Origin: Fidelibacterota bacterium
GTDB lineage: Bacteria > Pseudomonadota > Alphaproteobacteria > Rhodospirillales > Rhodospirillaceae
Assembly (NCBI GenBank): GCA_947472795.1
Contig: CANJBL010000007.1
Coordinates: forward strand, 62,001 to 126,000
Length of the DNA stretch: 64,000 nt
Direction of reading: 5' to 3'
In this document: positions 1-11,645 of the stretch, in pieces
Numbering within the stretch: the stretch's first letter is position 1
How the letters are laid out: each line of letters starts with the position of its first letter
The notes under the pieces: model-generated
The model's input: only the letters and a program-made list of their open reading frames with translations
Told to the model about the DNA's origin: nothing
The model's database searches: none
Made by a program: the position numbers and the translations under genes

Positions 1-221
1 CCGGCAACACCGATAACAATCACCGGCAGCGCGGCCTTTAAGATCGATTGCACCGTCACGAGCATGCCCTCGCCCGCCGGCAGATCGAACTGCGTCTGGA
101 ACAGGCCAACGGCGACAACGCCGGCAACCACGCCCAAACGCCGGCGCAACTGAATATGGACTTTGGCAAGGTCCATCTCCAGCTTCTCTTCCGCCAGACG
201 CCCTGGGCTGAGGGGATCCAT
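1..221 (-). CDS. Partial membrane protein of unknown function (N-terminal part)
   Basis: An open frame runs off the left edge. It starts at an ATG 27 bases downstream of the serA stop, on the same strand. The visible 73 residues have a charged start (MDPLSPGRLAEEKLEMDLAK) and two hydrophobic stretches, at about residues 27-40 and 60-73, which suggest a small integral membrane protein. No family is recognised. Its position suggests co-transcription with serA. The frame stays open a little upstream of the chosen ATG, so the start is uncertain, and no strong ribosome binding site is seen. Confidence 0.45.
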   Translation of the reverse strand, partial: MDPLSPGRLAEEKLEMDLAKVHIQLRRRLGVVAGVVAVGLFQTQFDLPAGEGMLVTVQSILKAALPVIVIGVA

Positions 222-247
222 GCGGAAGAGTTTAGCCGATTTCGGAA

Positions 248-1831
248 TTAGAAGGCGAGGCTTTGCGCCTGCTTCACGTGCGGCAGGGCCTTCACCTTGG
301 AGAGCAGGTCGTCGCTCACCGCCTGGTCAAGCTGCAACAGCGCGATAGCGTCGCCGCCGCTTTTGGAGCGGCCCAGATGGAAGGAGGCGATGTTCACGCC
401 CGCTTGGCCCAAGGTCGTGCCGAGCGCGCCGATGAAACCCGGCTTGTCGGTATTGGTGACATAGAGCATGTGCGCACCCATTTCGGCTTCGATATGGATG
501 GAATCGATATCCACCAAGCGTGGCAGGTTTCCGCCAAACAGCGTGCCCGACACCACGGCCTTGCCGCGGTCCGTTTCCACCGTCAGAGTCACCAACGTCT
601 GATAGAAATCGTTTTTATCCCGCTTCACTTCGGTGACCTTGATGTCGCGTTCGCGCGCGATAGCCGGCGCGTTCACCATGTTCACGCTTTCCATTAAGGG
701 ACTGAGCAGACCCTTCAACACAATAGAGGTCAGCGGGCGGGTATTGAGTTGCGCCACCGTGCCACTGTATTCCACCGTCACGCCCTTGATACCGGCCTGC
801 ACGAGCTGGCCGGCGAAGCTGCCGAGTTCCTCGGAGAGGCGCATATAGGGCTTCAGCTTCGGTGCATCTTCCGCCGACACCGAGGCCATGTTGAGCGCAT
901 TGGTCACGGCACCGGTCAGCAGATAGTCGGAAAGTTGTTCCGCAACTTGCAGCGCCACGTTTTCCTGAGCTTCGTTGGTCGAAGCGCCCAGGTGCGGCGT
1001 GCAGATCACCTTCTCGTTGCCAAACAGCGGATTGCTCTTCGCGGGCTCTTCTTCGAACACATCCAGCGCCGCGCCGGCCACCTGCCCGCTTTCGATGGCG
1101 GCCTTGAGGTCGGCTTCGTTGACCAAACCACCGCGCGCGCAGTTGATGATGCGCACACCCTTCTTCATCTTGGCGAAGGACTTGGCGCTGATGATGCCGC
1201 GCGTATTGTCGGTCAGCGGCGTGTGCAGGGTGATAAAATCGGCGCGGGCGAAGATGGCATCGAGGTCGGCCTTCTCCACGCCCAAGTCGCGCGCACGTTC
1301 TTCCGAGAGATAGGGATCGTACGCCAGCACCTTCATCTTCAGGCCCAGGGCGCGGTCGGCAACGATGGAGCCGATGTTGCCGCAACCGATGACACCGAGC
1401 GTCTTGCCGTAAAGCTCGACGCCCATGAACTTGTTCTTCTCCCACTTGCCGGCGTGGGTCGAAGCCGAGGCTTGGGGAATGTCGCGCGCCAGCGCCATCA
1501 TCATCGAGATGGCATGCTCGGCGGTGGTGATGGCATTGCCGAAGGGCGTGTTCATGACAACGACACCACGCCCCGTGGCTGCTTCCACATCGACGTTGTC
1601 CACGCCGATGCCGGCGCGGCCCACAACCTTCAAGTTCGGTGCTGCGGCCAGAACGTCTTTGGTGACCTTGGTGTTGGAGCGAATGGCGAGACCATCATAG
1701 TCCTTGATGATGGCGATCAGCTCTTCCGGCTTCAGGCCGGTCTTCACATCCACGTCGACGCCACGGTTCTTGAAGATCTCCACCGCCGCGGCGCTCAACT
1801 TGTCGCTGATCAGAACTCTCGGCTTAGCCAT
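248..1831 (-). CDS. serA: D-3-phosphoglycerate dehydrogenase
   Basis: Oxidises 3-phosphoglycerate to 3-phosphohydroxypyruvate with NAD, the first step of serine synthesis in the cytoplasm. The 527-residue length fits the long form of the enzyme. The nucleotide-binding motif GCGNIG is at residues 149-154. The catalytic Arg is in NCARGGLV, the Glu in DVFEEEP and the His in CTPHLGAS. An intervening domain follows, and a C-terminal ACT domain (from about residue 455, HMLYVTNTDKPGF) is the usual site of serine feedback. It lies 56 bases downstream of serC on the same strand, so the two steps are probably one operon. Confidence 0.97.
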   Translation of the reverse strand: MAKPRVLISDKLSAAAVEIFKNRGVDVDVKTGLKPEELIAIIKDYDGLAIRSNTKVTKDVLAAAPNLKVVGRAGIGVDNVDVEAATGRGVVVMNTPFGNAITTAEHAISMMMALARDIPQASASTHAGKWEKNKFMGVELYGKTLGVIGCGNIGSIVADRALGLKMKVLAYDPYLSEERARDLGVEKADLDAIFARADFITLHTPLTDNTRGIISAKSFAKMKKGVRIINCARGGLVNEADLKAAIESGQVAGAALDVFEEEPAKSNPLFGNEKVICTPHLGASTNEAQENVALQVAEQLSDYLLTGAVTNALNMASVSAEDAPKLKPYMRLSEELGSFAGQLVQAGIKGVTVEYSGTVAQLNTRPLTSIVLKGLLSPLMESVNMVNAPAIARERDIKVTEVKRDKNDFYQTLVTLTVETDRGKAVVSGTLFGGNLPRLVDIDSIHIEAEMGAHMLYVTNTDKPGFIGALGTTLGQAGVNIASFHLGRSKSGGDAIALLQLDQAVSDDLLSKVKALPHVKQAQSLAF

Positions 1832-1861
1832 AACAAACGTCCTTCCCCAAACTTGTCTTAT

Positions 1862-1908
1862 GCGCCCTTGGCTTCCCAGCGTCGCCGTCAGGCAGCGCCT
1901 TTAGCTTC
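1862..1908 (-). repeat. Imperfect duplication of the serC 3' end
   Basis: On the minus strand GAAGCTAAAGGCGC (1895-1908), encoding the serC tail, recurs as GAAGCCAAGGGCGC (1862-1875), 12 of 14 bases the same. The offset is 33 bases, so the copy is in the serC frame and ends in its own TAA at 1858-1860. Read through the TGA, serC would gain a second EAKGA tail and stop. This is one of a series of stop-codon duplications in the window. Confidence 0.7.
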
Positions 1909-3039
1909 AGTGTAAGCCCACGTGAGCCACGGCATGAGTTTCTCAAGGTCGGCGGTGTCCACCGTCGCCCCACCCCAGATGCGCAGGCCCGCCGGCGCAT
2001 CGCGGTAGGCACCGATATCGACGGCCACACCTTCGGCTTCCAGCAGGCTCGCCATCTTCTTCGCCACTTCGCCCTGTTTCTCCGCGCCTTCGATCTTGGG
2101 CAACGTGAGGCAGATGGAGGTGCACGAGCGGATGTCGGCTGTCTCGGCCAGGAAAGCGAGCCAATCGTTCTTGGCAACGAAGTCCGAAAGCACTTTGAGG
2201 TTGCCTTCCGAGCGCGCGATGAGACCTTTGAGGCCGCCGACGCTTTCGGCCCAGTTCAAGCCATCCACGGCGTCTTCCACGCAAAGCATGGAGACAGTGT
2301 TGATAGTGTCGCCTTCGAAGATGCCTTCGCTCAGCTTGCCCTTGGAGGTCAGGCGGAAAATCTTCGGCATGGGCCACGGCGGCGTGTAGCTTTCCAGGCG
2401 CTCAACAGCGCGCGGAGAAATAATCAGCATGCCGTGCTGCGCTTCACCGCCCAGCACCTTCTGCCAGGAGTAGGTCACCACGTCGAGCTTGTCCCAGGGC
2501 ATCTCCATGGCGAACACGGCCGAGGTCGCGTCGCAAATGGTGAGGCCCTTGCGGTCCGACGGGATCCAGTTCCCGTTGGGCACGCGGACGCCCGAGGTCG
2601 TGCCGTTCCAGGTGAAGACCACATCGTGATCGAAATTCACCTGCTTCAAATCGGGCAGCTTGCCGTAGGGTGCGGTGATAGTGCGCGCGTCCTTCAGCTT
2701 CAGTTGCTTGATCACGTCCGTGACCCAGCCCTCGCCGAAGCTTTCCCAGGCCAGCATGTCCACCGGGCGGCCGCCCAGCGTATGCCACAACATCATCTCC
2801 ACGGCGCCCGTGTCGGAGGCCGGCACGATGGCGATCTTGTAGTCCGCGGGCACGCCGAGGATGGCGCGGGTTTTATCGATGACTTGCTTGATGCGCGCCT
2901 TGGCGGGCTTCGCGCGATGCGAACGGCCGACGAGCGCGTTCTTCAGGGCATCCAGCGTCCATCCCGGACGCTTGGCGCAAGGACCCGACGAAAACTGATT
3001 GCGCGCCGGCTTCACCGACGGCTTCGGACTGGCGGACAT
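1888..3039 (-). CDS. serC: Phosphoserine aminotransferase
   Basis: Transfers an amino group from glutamate to 3-phosphohydroxypyruvate, giving phosphoserine; PLP-dependent, cytoplasmic. The protein is 383 residues and of the alphaproteobacterial SerC type, with the PLP lysine in the motif [12 protein letters not shown] 45 bases further upstream is possible, but the ATG at 3039 begins the conserved sequence ([20 protein letters not shown]) and is preceded by AAAGGA. The operon partner serA follows. An in-frame copy of the last codons (EAKGA then a stop) recurs 33 bases downstream, listed separately as a repeat. Confidence 0.95.
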   Translation of the reverse strand: MSASPKPSVKPARNQFSSGPCAKRPGWTLDALKNALVGRSHRAKPAKARIKQVIDKTRAILGVPADYKIAIVPASDTGAVEMMLWHTLGGRPVDMLAWESFGEGWVTDVIKQLKLKDARTITAPYGKLPDLKQVNFDHDVVFTWNGTTSGVRVPNGNWIPSDRKGLTICDATSAVFAMEMPWDKLDVVTYSWQKVLGGEAQHGMLIISPRAVERLESYTPPWPMPKIFRLTSKGKLSEGIFEGDTINTVSMLCVEDAVDGLNWAESVGGLKGLIARSEGNLKVLSDFVAKNDWLAFLAETADIRSCTSICLTLPKIEGAEKQGEVAKKMASLLEAEGVAVDIGAYRDAPAGLRIWGGATVDTADLEKLMPWLTWAYTEAKGAA

Positions 3040-3180
3040 GAGGAGGCAGTTCCTTTGGAAAGAAGGCTTTTGAGACCAAGCCAAAGTCCAAAACGCTCCC
3101 GGGGACTCGGCTTGAAGGGGGCGGAGTTTATGAACCGGACCCTATGGCGTCAATCAAAGCCTCTCTGCCTGCTAACCCCC

Positions 3181-3201
3181 GCGAAAACCGGCGGTTTTCG
3201 C
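3181..3201. other. Perfect 9-bp hairpin between thiD and serC
   Basis: GCGAAAACC and GGTTTTCGC form a perfect 9-bp stem with a 3-base loop, 26 bases downstream of the thiD stop and upstream of serC. There is no T-tract on either side, so it is a weak candidate terminator. It could act as an mRNA 3'-end stabiliser for thiD or lie in the serC leader. Confidence 0.5.
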
Positions 3202-3202
3202 A

Positions 3203-3229
3203 TTATTTGCCAGCTTATTTGCCAGCTTA
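3203..3229 (-). repeat. Exact 12-bp tandem repeat at the thiD stop codon
   Basis: Directly after the thiD stop TAA (3227-3229), the minus strand carries GCTGGCAAATAA twice without a mismatch. The period of 12 keeps the frame, so three TAA stops follow one another in the thiD frame. This is one of the stop-codon duplications in the window. Confidence 0.9.
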
Positions 3230-4027
3230 TATGGAGGTGAAGGGCGCAACTGTGTGAGCGTGATTCAAGGGGCCGTGGCCTTTGCCCAATCCAGGCGCCG
3301 TCAGCATGGCCTGGCGCACATAAGCCCGGGCGCGGGCGACGGCCTGGGGCAGCGGCATCTTGTCCGCGAGCCCAGCTGCGATGGCGGAGGCCAATGTGCA
3401 GCCGGTGCCGTGCGTGGCTTTAGTTTGGATGCGTGTATCGGCAAAGCGGATGACATCATCGGTGGTGATGAGCAGATCAACCACTTCATCCCCCTCCAGA
3501 TGCCCGCCCTTCAGCAGAACCGCATAAGCGCCAAGGCTACGTAAAGCTGTGACCGCATCTTCCATATCCGCCACCGTGCGGATGGGTCGCTTTGTCAGCA
3601 CTTCCGCCTCGGGCAAGTTGGGTGTGATGAGCAAAGCACCGCGCACTAAATGTGTGGTCAGCGCGGCGGCGGACTCTTCGGCCAGCAGCGCGTGACCGCC
3701 CTTGGCGCGCATGACCGGGTCCACCACGCGCGGGATGCCCCTGCCCTTCAGTGCGCCAGCGACCGCTTCGATGATCGGCACGGAGGCCAGCATGCCGGTC
3801 TTGATGACGTCAGCGCCGATGTCGTCCAGCACAGCTTTGATCTGAGCGGCCACCACATCTGTCGGGATTTCGTGCACGCCTGTGACACCGAGCGTGTTCT
3901 GCACGGTGATGGCTGTCACTGCCGTCATGGCATAGCCGCCCAGGGCCGTGACGGTCTTGATGTCGGCTTGAATCCCGGCCCCGCCGCCGGAATCAGACCC
4001 TGCAATGATAAGAACGCGGCCGGTCAT
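3227..4027 (-). CDS. thiD: Hydroxymethylpyrimidine/phosphomethylpyrimidine kinase
   Basis: Phosphorylates HMP and then HMP-P to give HMP-PP for thiamine synthesis. The 266 residues match the family length. The N-terminal ribokinase-fold motif is IAGSDSGGGAGIQAD. The C-terminal anion-hole and catalytic-base motif is THGTGCTLASA. It is downstream of glmM on the same strand, separated by a 113-base spacer with two palindromes, so co-transcription is uncertain. The downstream thiamine step, thiE, is elsewhere in the window (25.8 kb). Confidence 0.95.
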   Translation of the reverse strand: MTGRVLIIAGSDSGGGAGIQADIKTVTALGGYAMTAVTAITVQNTLGVTGVHEIPTDVVAAQIKAVLDDIGADVIKTGMLASVPIIEAVAGALKGRGIPRVVDPVMRAKGGHALLAEESAAALTTHLVRGALLITPNLPEAEVLTKRPIRTVADMEDAVTALRSLGAYAVLLKGGHLEGDEVVDLLITTDDVIRFADTRIQTKATHGTGCTLASAIAAGLADKMPLPQAVARARAYVRQAMLTAPGLGKGHGPLNHAHTVAPFTSI

Positions 4028-4040
4028 TGTGCTCCACTCG

Positions 4041-4129
4041 TCATCCCGGACGAGCGTAGCGAGATCCGGGATCCAGGGTTACAGAGTAAAGCGTTTGCGG
4101 CTCTGGGTCCTGGCAATAAATGCCAGGAC
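4041..4129. repeat. Palindromic intergenic element between glmM and thiD
   Basis: Two perfect hairpins fill the spacer. One is ATCCCGGA (4043-4050) paired with TCCGGGAT (4065-4072). The other is GTCCTGGCA (4107-4115), loop ATAAA, and TGCCAGGAC (4121-4129). The first resembles the dispersed extragenic palindromes common in alphaproteobacterial genomes (the TCATCCCGGAC...GATCCGGGATCC type). It probably forms a structured RNA between the two genes, affecting transcript ends or stability. No second copy is present in this window. Confidence 0.65.
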
Positions 4130-4140
4130 GACGACGGTGC

Positions 4141-5505
<1,365 letters not shown>

Positions 5506-5592
5506 GGGGCTCCAGAGAGAAAGGTCGGGTGTAGGAACATATTCAACCGAGAACCCTGCCCTTTGGTTCCCGTCCTCAGGGCAAAGAATACC

Positions 5593-6666
5593 TCAAGTAC
5601 CCGTAATAAGACGAGTTGTCACCGCAAGGGCCTGGTGAGTCTCCGCAACATCGTGCACCCGCACGATTTGAGCCCCTTGGCGGACGGCGTGAATGGCGGC
5701 GGCCAGGGAGCCCGGCAGGCGGGCGGTCACGGGCTCGCCCCGGCTCATGCGGCCCAAAGATGCCTTCCGCGAGGCGCCTACGGCCAGTACGCAGCCCAGA
5801 CTGTGGAACAACGCCAGGTGATCCATAACCTCGGCATTGTGGACATCTGTTTTGCCGAAACCGAAGCCTGGGTCCAGCGCAATGCGCGATTTCGGGATGC
5901 CCGCCGCCGCACAGGCCGCGAGGCGCTCAACGAAGAAATCATAGATATCCCCAGGCGCCCAAACATAGGTGGGATTGTTCTGCATGGTGCTGGGCGTGCC
6001 CTGCATGTGCATGAGGATCACCACGGCGTTGGATTTGGCGATAAGCTCCAACGCGCCCTTATCGGCCAGCGCCGTGATGTCGTTGACCACAGCGGCCCCC
6101 GCCGCAATGGCGTCCGCCATGACTTTGGTGTGGCGCGTGTCGATGGAGACAGAAATACCGCGCGCGGCCAGCGCCTCCACCACCGGCAGGACGCGCACGC
6201 TTTCCTCGGCTTCGGTCACGTTTGTGGCCCCAGGCCGGGTGGACTCGCCACCCACATCGATGATGGCCGCCCCTGAGTCACACAGCATGCCTGCGTGTGC
6301 CGTGGCGGCTTGCAAGCCCTCGAAGCGCCCGCCGTCGGAGAAGCTGTCGGGTGTTACGTTGAGCACGCCCATGACAACGGGCTTGGTCACGCCCTGCCCC
6401 GCGAAGTCCGCGCGCGGTGACGCCATGGCTTCGCATTGCGCCGTGACAGCCGCGTTCACATCCGGTGTCAGACGTAGATTGCCGCCGTCGAAGGCCTTAC
6501 GTGCGAAGGTGCCCAGGCGTTTCACCGCGCCGTCGTTGCGCAGATGCAGTTCAATGGCTGTGAAAGCGTGCTCGTCACCCAGGAATGGCCACGCCCATTT
6601 GCCCGCGACTGCCTCGGCAGCACCAGCACTGGTCAGAAAGCCGCGCGGCGTCACATAAACTTGCAC
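5593..6666 (-). CDS. folP: Dihydropteroate synthase
   Basis: Condenses p-aminobenzoate with dihydropterin pyrophosphate in folate synthesis; target of sulfonamides. The core motifs are VLNVTPDSFSDGG, GGESTRPGA, VNDITAL, LMHMQGTP and LDPGFGFGKT. The protein is 357 residues, about 80 longer than the compact E. coli enzyme because of an N-terminal extension (residues 1-95) that is common in alphaproteobacterial FolP. It is upstream of glmM on the same strand. Confidence 0.95.
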   Translation of the reverse strand: MQVYVTPRGFLTSAGAAEAVAGKWAWPFLGDEHAFTAIELHLRNDGAVKRLGTFARKAFDGGNLRLTPDVNAAVTAQCEAMASPRADFAGQGVTKPVVMGVLNVTPDSFSDGGRFEGLQAATAHAGMLCDSGAAIIDVGGESTRPGATNVTEAEESVRVLPVVEALAARGISVSIDTRHTKVMADAIAAGAAVVNDITALADKGALELIAKSNAVVILMHMQGTPSTMQNNPTYVWAPGDIYDFFVERLAACAAAGIPKSRIALDPGFGFGKTDVHNAEVMDHLALFHSLGCVLAVGASRKASLGRMSRGEPVTARLPGSLAAAIHAVRQGAQIVRVHDVAETHQALAVTTRLITGT

Positions 6667-6688
6667 AGGCCCACTCCATCAAAACAAA

Positions 6689-6711
6689 GACCCCGCCGTA
6701 TGGGCGGGGTC
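6689..6711 (-). terminator. Rho-independent terminator after the 6.8-7.9 kb gene
   Basis: GACCCCGCC and GGCGGGGTC form a perfect 9-bp GC-rich stem with a 5-base loop. On the minus strand the stem is followed by TTTGTTTTG. It lies 64 bases past the stop of the hypothetical gene and just before folP, so it separates their transcripts. Confidence 0.85.
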
Positions 6712-6774
6712 TGGAGTTTAGGGCTTATTGAAATTTGGCGTAAGCACTTAGAGATCATCGACTAACGGCAAAAT

Positions 6775-7953
6775 TTAACTGCTGCATGCACTTGTGGTGC
6801 CACTCACCGTAATGTTGCCATACGGAGAAGAAAATGCGCCGCTGATAACGCCATTCTGAACTGTGCCGGAACCAGAGAGGCCGTCGGATGACACAGCCGT
6901 CCAATTTGTACCCGTCAGTGTACCGGTCATGGTGGCACCGTCAGTTACCCCCGCATAATTGGCATAAGCAGTGCCATGAATGCGCCCGTTTGTTGCTATC
7001 GTTGCGGTAAAGCTAAACGTCGCGACATTGTAAGGAAATGGGGCGGCGGCTGGAAATCTCAGTGTCCCGCAATAACTAGTGGGCGTGGTCTGCGGCGCTT
7101 GCACCACAGTCGCCGCCACGGCATTGACCGCACAGGCTTCCGCCATGTTGATGTCGCCCTTGAGGGTGCTGTTGTAGATCGTGTGTGTCGCCGTCACGGG
7201 CACCGTGCCGCCGCCGCTCTTGGTGATTTCCAAGTTGAAATGCAGCGGCGGCGTGCCCACCGCGAACTGACTTTCAATCATCGTCTCGGGCAGCGTCAAC
7301 GTGCCGTTGGCTGAGATGGTCTGATTATACGAACCGATACTCGCCCCCGTCGCGGCGTTGCGCAGTGTCAGTGTCACGACCGTCGACGTGCTCGCATAAT
7401 TATGGATCGTGATCGAACTCGGATAATTTGAAGCGAATGTCGAGGAATGCACGTTGGTCAGCACCAGCTTGTTGCTGGAGGCCAGTTGCTGCGAGATCGG
7501 CGTCGTGCAGACGCTATTGTTCTCGAACAACAAACTGGTGGAGTTGAACGTCACGTGCTGGAAGCCCGCCAGCGCGTTGGAGTTCTGGATGTAGAGCGCG
7601 TAGGTCGCGCCGCTGCTCGCGGTTACCCCGGCCTGTCCAAACACCGACGGATCGCCGGTGGAGGGCTGGAGAACGGGGTACTGCGGCGAAGCGTAAGCCG
7701 GAACGACAACAGTGCCCGTGCCGGCGGTGATGCCATTCGATGTGTTCACCACGGTGATGTTGAAGGTCGTGGACGAACTGCTGCCGTTATAGAAGCGGAT
7801 GAAGGAGGCTGGACCCGTCGCGCCGGTGTAGAGGGGTGCTACGACAGCGTACGTGGTGCCGTCGATAGCCGCCCGGGTCTCGATGGCGGCAAAGGTCGGG
7901 CACGAAGGAAGTTGCGAGAGGGCAAGGACGAGAAGGACAAAGAGAAAGCGCAT
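6775..7953 (-). CDS. Secreted protein of unknown function
   Basis: A 392-residue protein with a clear Sec signal peptide (MRFLFVLLVLALS..., predicted cleavage near TFA/AIET). The mature part is rich in Ser, Thr, Asn and Gly and looks like beta-structured extracellular or surface modules; no family is recognised. An upstream in-frame start would add 10 residues before the signal peptide. The ATG at 7953 is preferred because it starts the signal peptide and follows AAGGGG. It stands alone, bounded by terminators, between folP and the Sel1-repeat gene. Confidence 0.75.
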   Translation of the reverse strand: MRFLFVLLVLALSQLPSCPTFAAIETRAAIDGTTYAVVAPLYTGATGPASFIRFYNGSSSSTTFNITVVNTSNGITAGTGTVVVPAYASPQYPVLQPSTGDPSVFGQAGVTASSGATYALYIQNSNALAGFQHVTFNSTSLLFENNSVCTTPISQQLASSNKLVLTNVHSSTFASNYPSSITIHNYASTSTVVTLTLRNAATGASIGSYNQTISANGTLTLPETMIESQFAVGTPPLHFNLEITKSGGGTVPVTATHTIYNSTLKGDINMAEACAVNAVAATVVQAPQTTPTSYCGTLRFPAAAPFPYNVATFSFTATIATNGRIHGTAYANYAGVTDGATMTGTLTGTNWTAVSSDGLSGSGTVQNGVISGAFSSPYGNITVSGTTSACSS

Positions 7954-8084
7954 GGGGGGACCCCTTGGTCTTTGGAACTTCACAAGGCGGTCCCTCTATA
8001 AACTTGCCCGCTAAGATTGTAAAAGGAAAATGTTGCCTTTTTGTTCTTTTATGCGTTTCAGACATATTCAAGCCCACATAAACA

Positions 8085-8113
8085 AAAAGCCCCGCCTTTT
8101 GGGCGGGGCTTTT
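8085..8113 (-). terminator. Terminator of the Sel1-repeat gene
   Basis: AAAAGCCCCGCC and GGCGGGGCTTTT form a perfect 12-bp stem with a 5-base loop. With A-runs before and T-runs after on both strands, it could work in both directions. It lies 39 bases downstream of the Sel1-repeat gene stop. Confidence 0.9.
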
Positions 8114-8151
8114 AGCGAACTCATGGCGCCCTACTGCCCGCGCGAGCTAAC

Positions 8152-9498
8152 TCAGGAACCGCATGTCTTGAAATGGGTGGACTCGCACTGTTCGGCCAAA
8201 GCCAGCGCTTTGTTGCGCTCGTCTGCGGTGACGTTCATGACCACACCATTGCGCGTGTCGATATACTTCTTCACCGGATCGCGCGCGGCCAGTTCCAGCC
8301 ACATCACCGACAGCACTTTATCTTCCGGCACGCCGTCACCCTGCCAGTAGGCAATCGACAGAATATATTGCGCCCCAGAGTGCCCATGTTCGGCTGCTTG
8401 CCGATACAACTTCCCTGCGGCGGCTTTGTCCGGCGAAACGCCATATCCTTTTTCATAAGACACAGCCAAACCATATAGGCCATCCGCATTGCCTTGATCG
8501 GCGGACTTGCGCAGCCATTTCAGAGACTCATTGAGGTCTTTAGGGACGAGCTGTCCGTCGCCGTAGATGCGCCCAAGTGTGTTCTGCGCAAAACCGTCAC
8601 CGTGCTCCGCGGCACTTCGATACCACTTCAGTGCGTCGGTATCGTTTTGAGGAAAACCAACACCGTGGGCATAACCGTTGGCGAGTGCGACTTCGGCGTG
8701 CACGTCTCCGGCCAATGCATCTCTGCGAAGCGCTGCGATCTTCTGCTCATCTATGGCGTAATGATTGGTTTGAAAAGTATTTAAGTACTGTTGCGCTGCC
8801 GTCTCCCCCTGATCGGCCGCCAACTGCAACCACCCTTCGGCAAGCTCGTCGTCTTTCACAGTGCCCCTGCCCTCGGCATAGGCCATGCCTATGGTGTACT
8901 CAGCTGTGCTCACACCTTGGCTTGCCGCACGATGATACCAATGCACGCCCGCGGCCTCGTCCTTGGTGACGCCATTGCCGGCGAAATACATCTGCCCAAG
9001 GACCATGAAAGCGAGTCCAAAACCTTGATCGGCCGACAACCGGTATAGGCGCAACGCTTCATCCAGATTCTTCGGGACGGCGGTTCCATTCTGATACATC
9101 TGGCCTAAGCCGAACTCACCCACCGGGTCATTCTGCGCGGCGGATTTGCGGAACCACGTCAGGGCTTCATCTGAATTGCGTGCGACATATTTGCCCTCGC
9201 TGAACCAGAATCCGAGCGTATTTTGCGACAGGAGCATCCCCTGCGCACCGGCCTTACGAAACCACTGAACGGCTGCGGGATAATTGCGGGGCACGTTTTC
9301 GCCAAAACCATAGGCATTGCCGACAATCTGTTGCGCCTCTGCGTTTCCGGCTTCCGCCAGCGGCATGGCCAGTTCCAGCGCGCGCCTATGGTCACGCTTG
9401 TTCTGGGCGTCTCGCGCATCCTCGAGTGGCCCGGCCCACGCTGGCGGGTTGACCACCCACAAAATGCCAAAGAATACGCCGAGGCAAAAGACACGCAT
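8152..9498 (-). CDS. Periplasmic Sel1-like repeat (SLR) protein
   Basis: A 448-residue protein with a signal peptide (MRVFCLGVFFGILW..., cleavage near AWA/GPL). About ten tandem Sel1-type repeats of roughly 36 residues follow (for example LGQMYQNGTAVPKNLDEALR). SLR proteins form alpha solenoids that bind partner proteins, often at the envelope; no partner can be named here. The start at 9498 was chosen over one 48 bases upstream because it begins the signal peptide and follows GGAG. It is a single gene with its own terminator. Confidence 0.88.
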   Translation of the reverse strand: MRVFCLGVFFGILWVVNPPAWAGPLEDARDAQNKRDHRRALELAMPLAEAGNAEAQQIVGNAYGFGENVPRNYPAAVQWFRKAGAQGMLLSQNTLGFWFSEGKYVARNSDEALTWFRKSAAQNDPVGEFGLGQMYQNGTAVPKNLDEALRLYRLSADQGFGLAFMVLGQMYFAGNGVTKDEAAGVHWYHRAASQGVSTAEYTIGMAYAEGRGTVKDDELAEGWLQLAADQGETAAQQYLNTFQTNHYAIDEQKIAALRRDALAGDVHAEVALANGYAHGVGFPQNDTDALKWYRSAAEHGDGFAQNTLGRIYGDGQLVPKDLNESLKWLRKSADQGNADGLYGLAVSYEKGYGVSPDKAAAGKLYRQAAEHGHSGAQYILSIAYWQGDGVPEDKVLSVMWLELAARDPVKKYIDTRNGVVMNVTADERNKALALAEQCESTHFKTCGS

Positions 9499-9536
9499 GG
9501 AAGCTCCATTTTCGCGAATAGAGGACCATAAAGAAA

Positions 9537-9564
9537 AAGACCCCATCCTTGCGGACGGGGTCTT
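9537..9564 (-). terminator. Terminator of ftsH
   Basis: AAGACCCC-A-TCC pairs with GGA-C-GGGGTCTT around a TTGC loop, with one mismatch. On the minus strand it is followed by TTTTTCTTT. It begins 25 bases after the ftsH stop and lies upstream of the Sel1-repeat gene start. Confidence 0.88.
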
Positions 9565-9588
9565 ATTCTACGCGATATTGTGGCGGTA

Positions 9589-11520
<1,932 letters not shown>

Positions 11521-11645
11521 AACGGTCCCCTAAACTTAAAAAGGAACGAAACTTCTGTGGATTTCGGCTTGTCTCTAAATAGTGCGTCAAAGTCACAGCG
11601 CAAGCAAAGCGTTTGTAATTGATCGAATAATGACAATCTACGGTG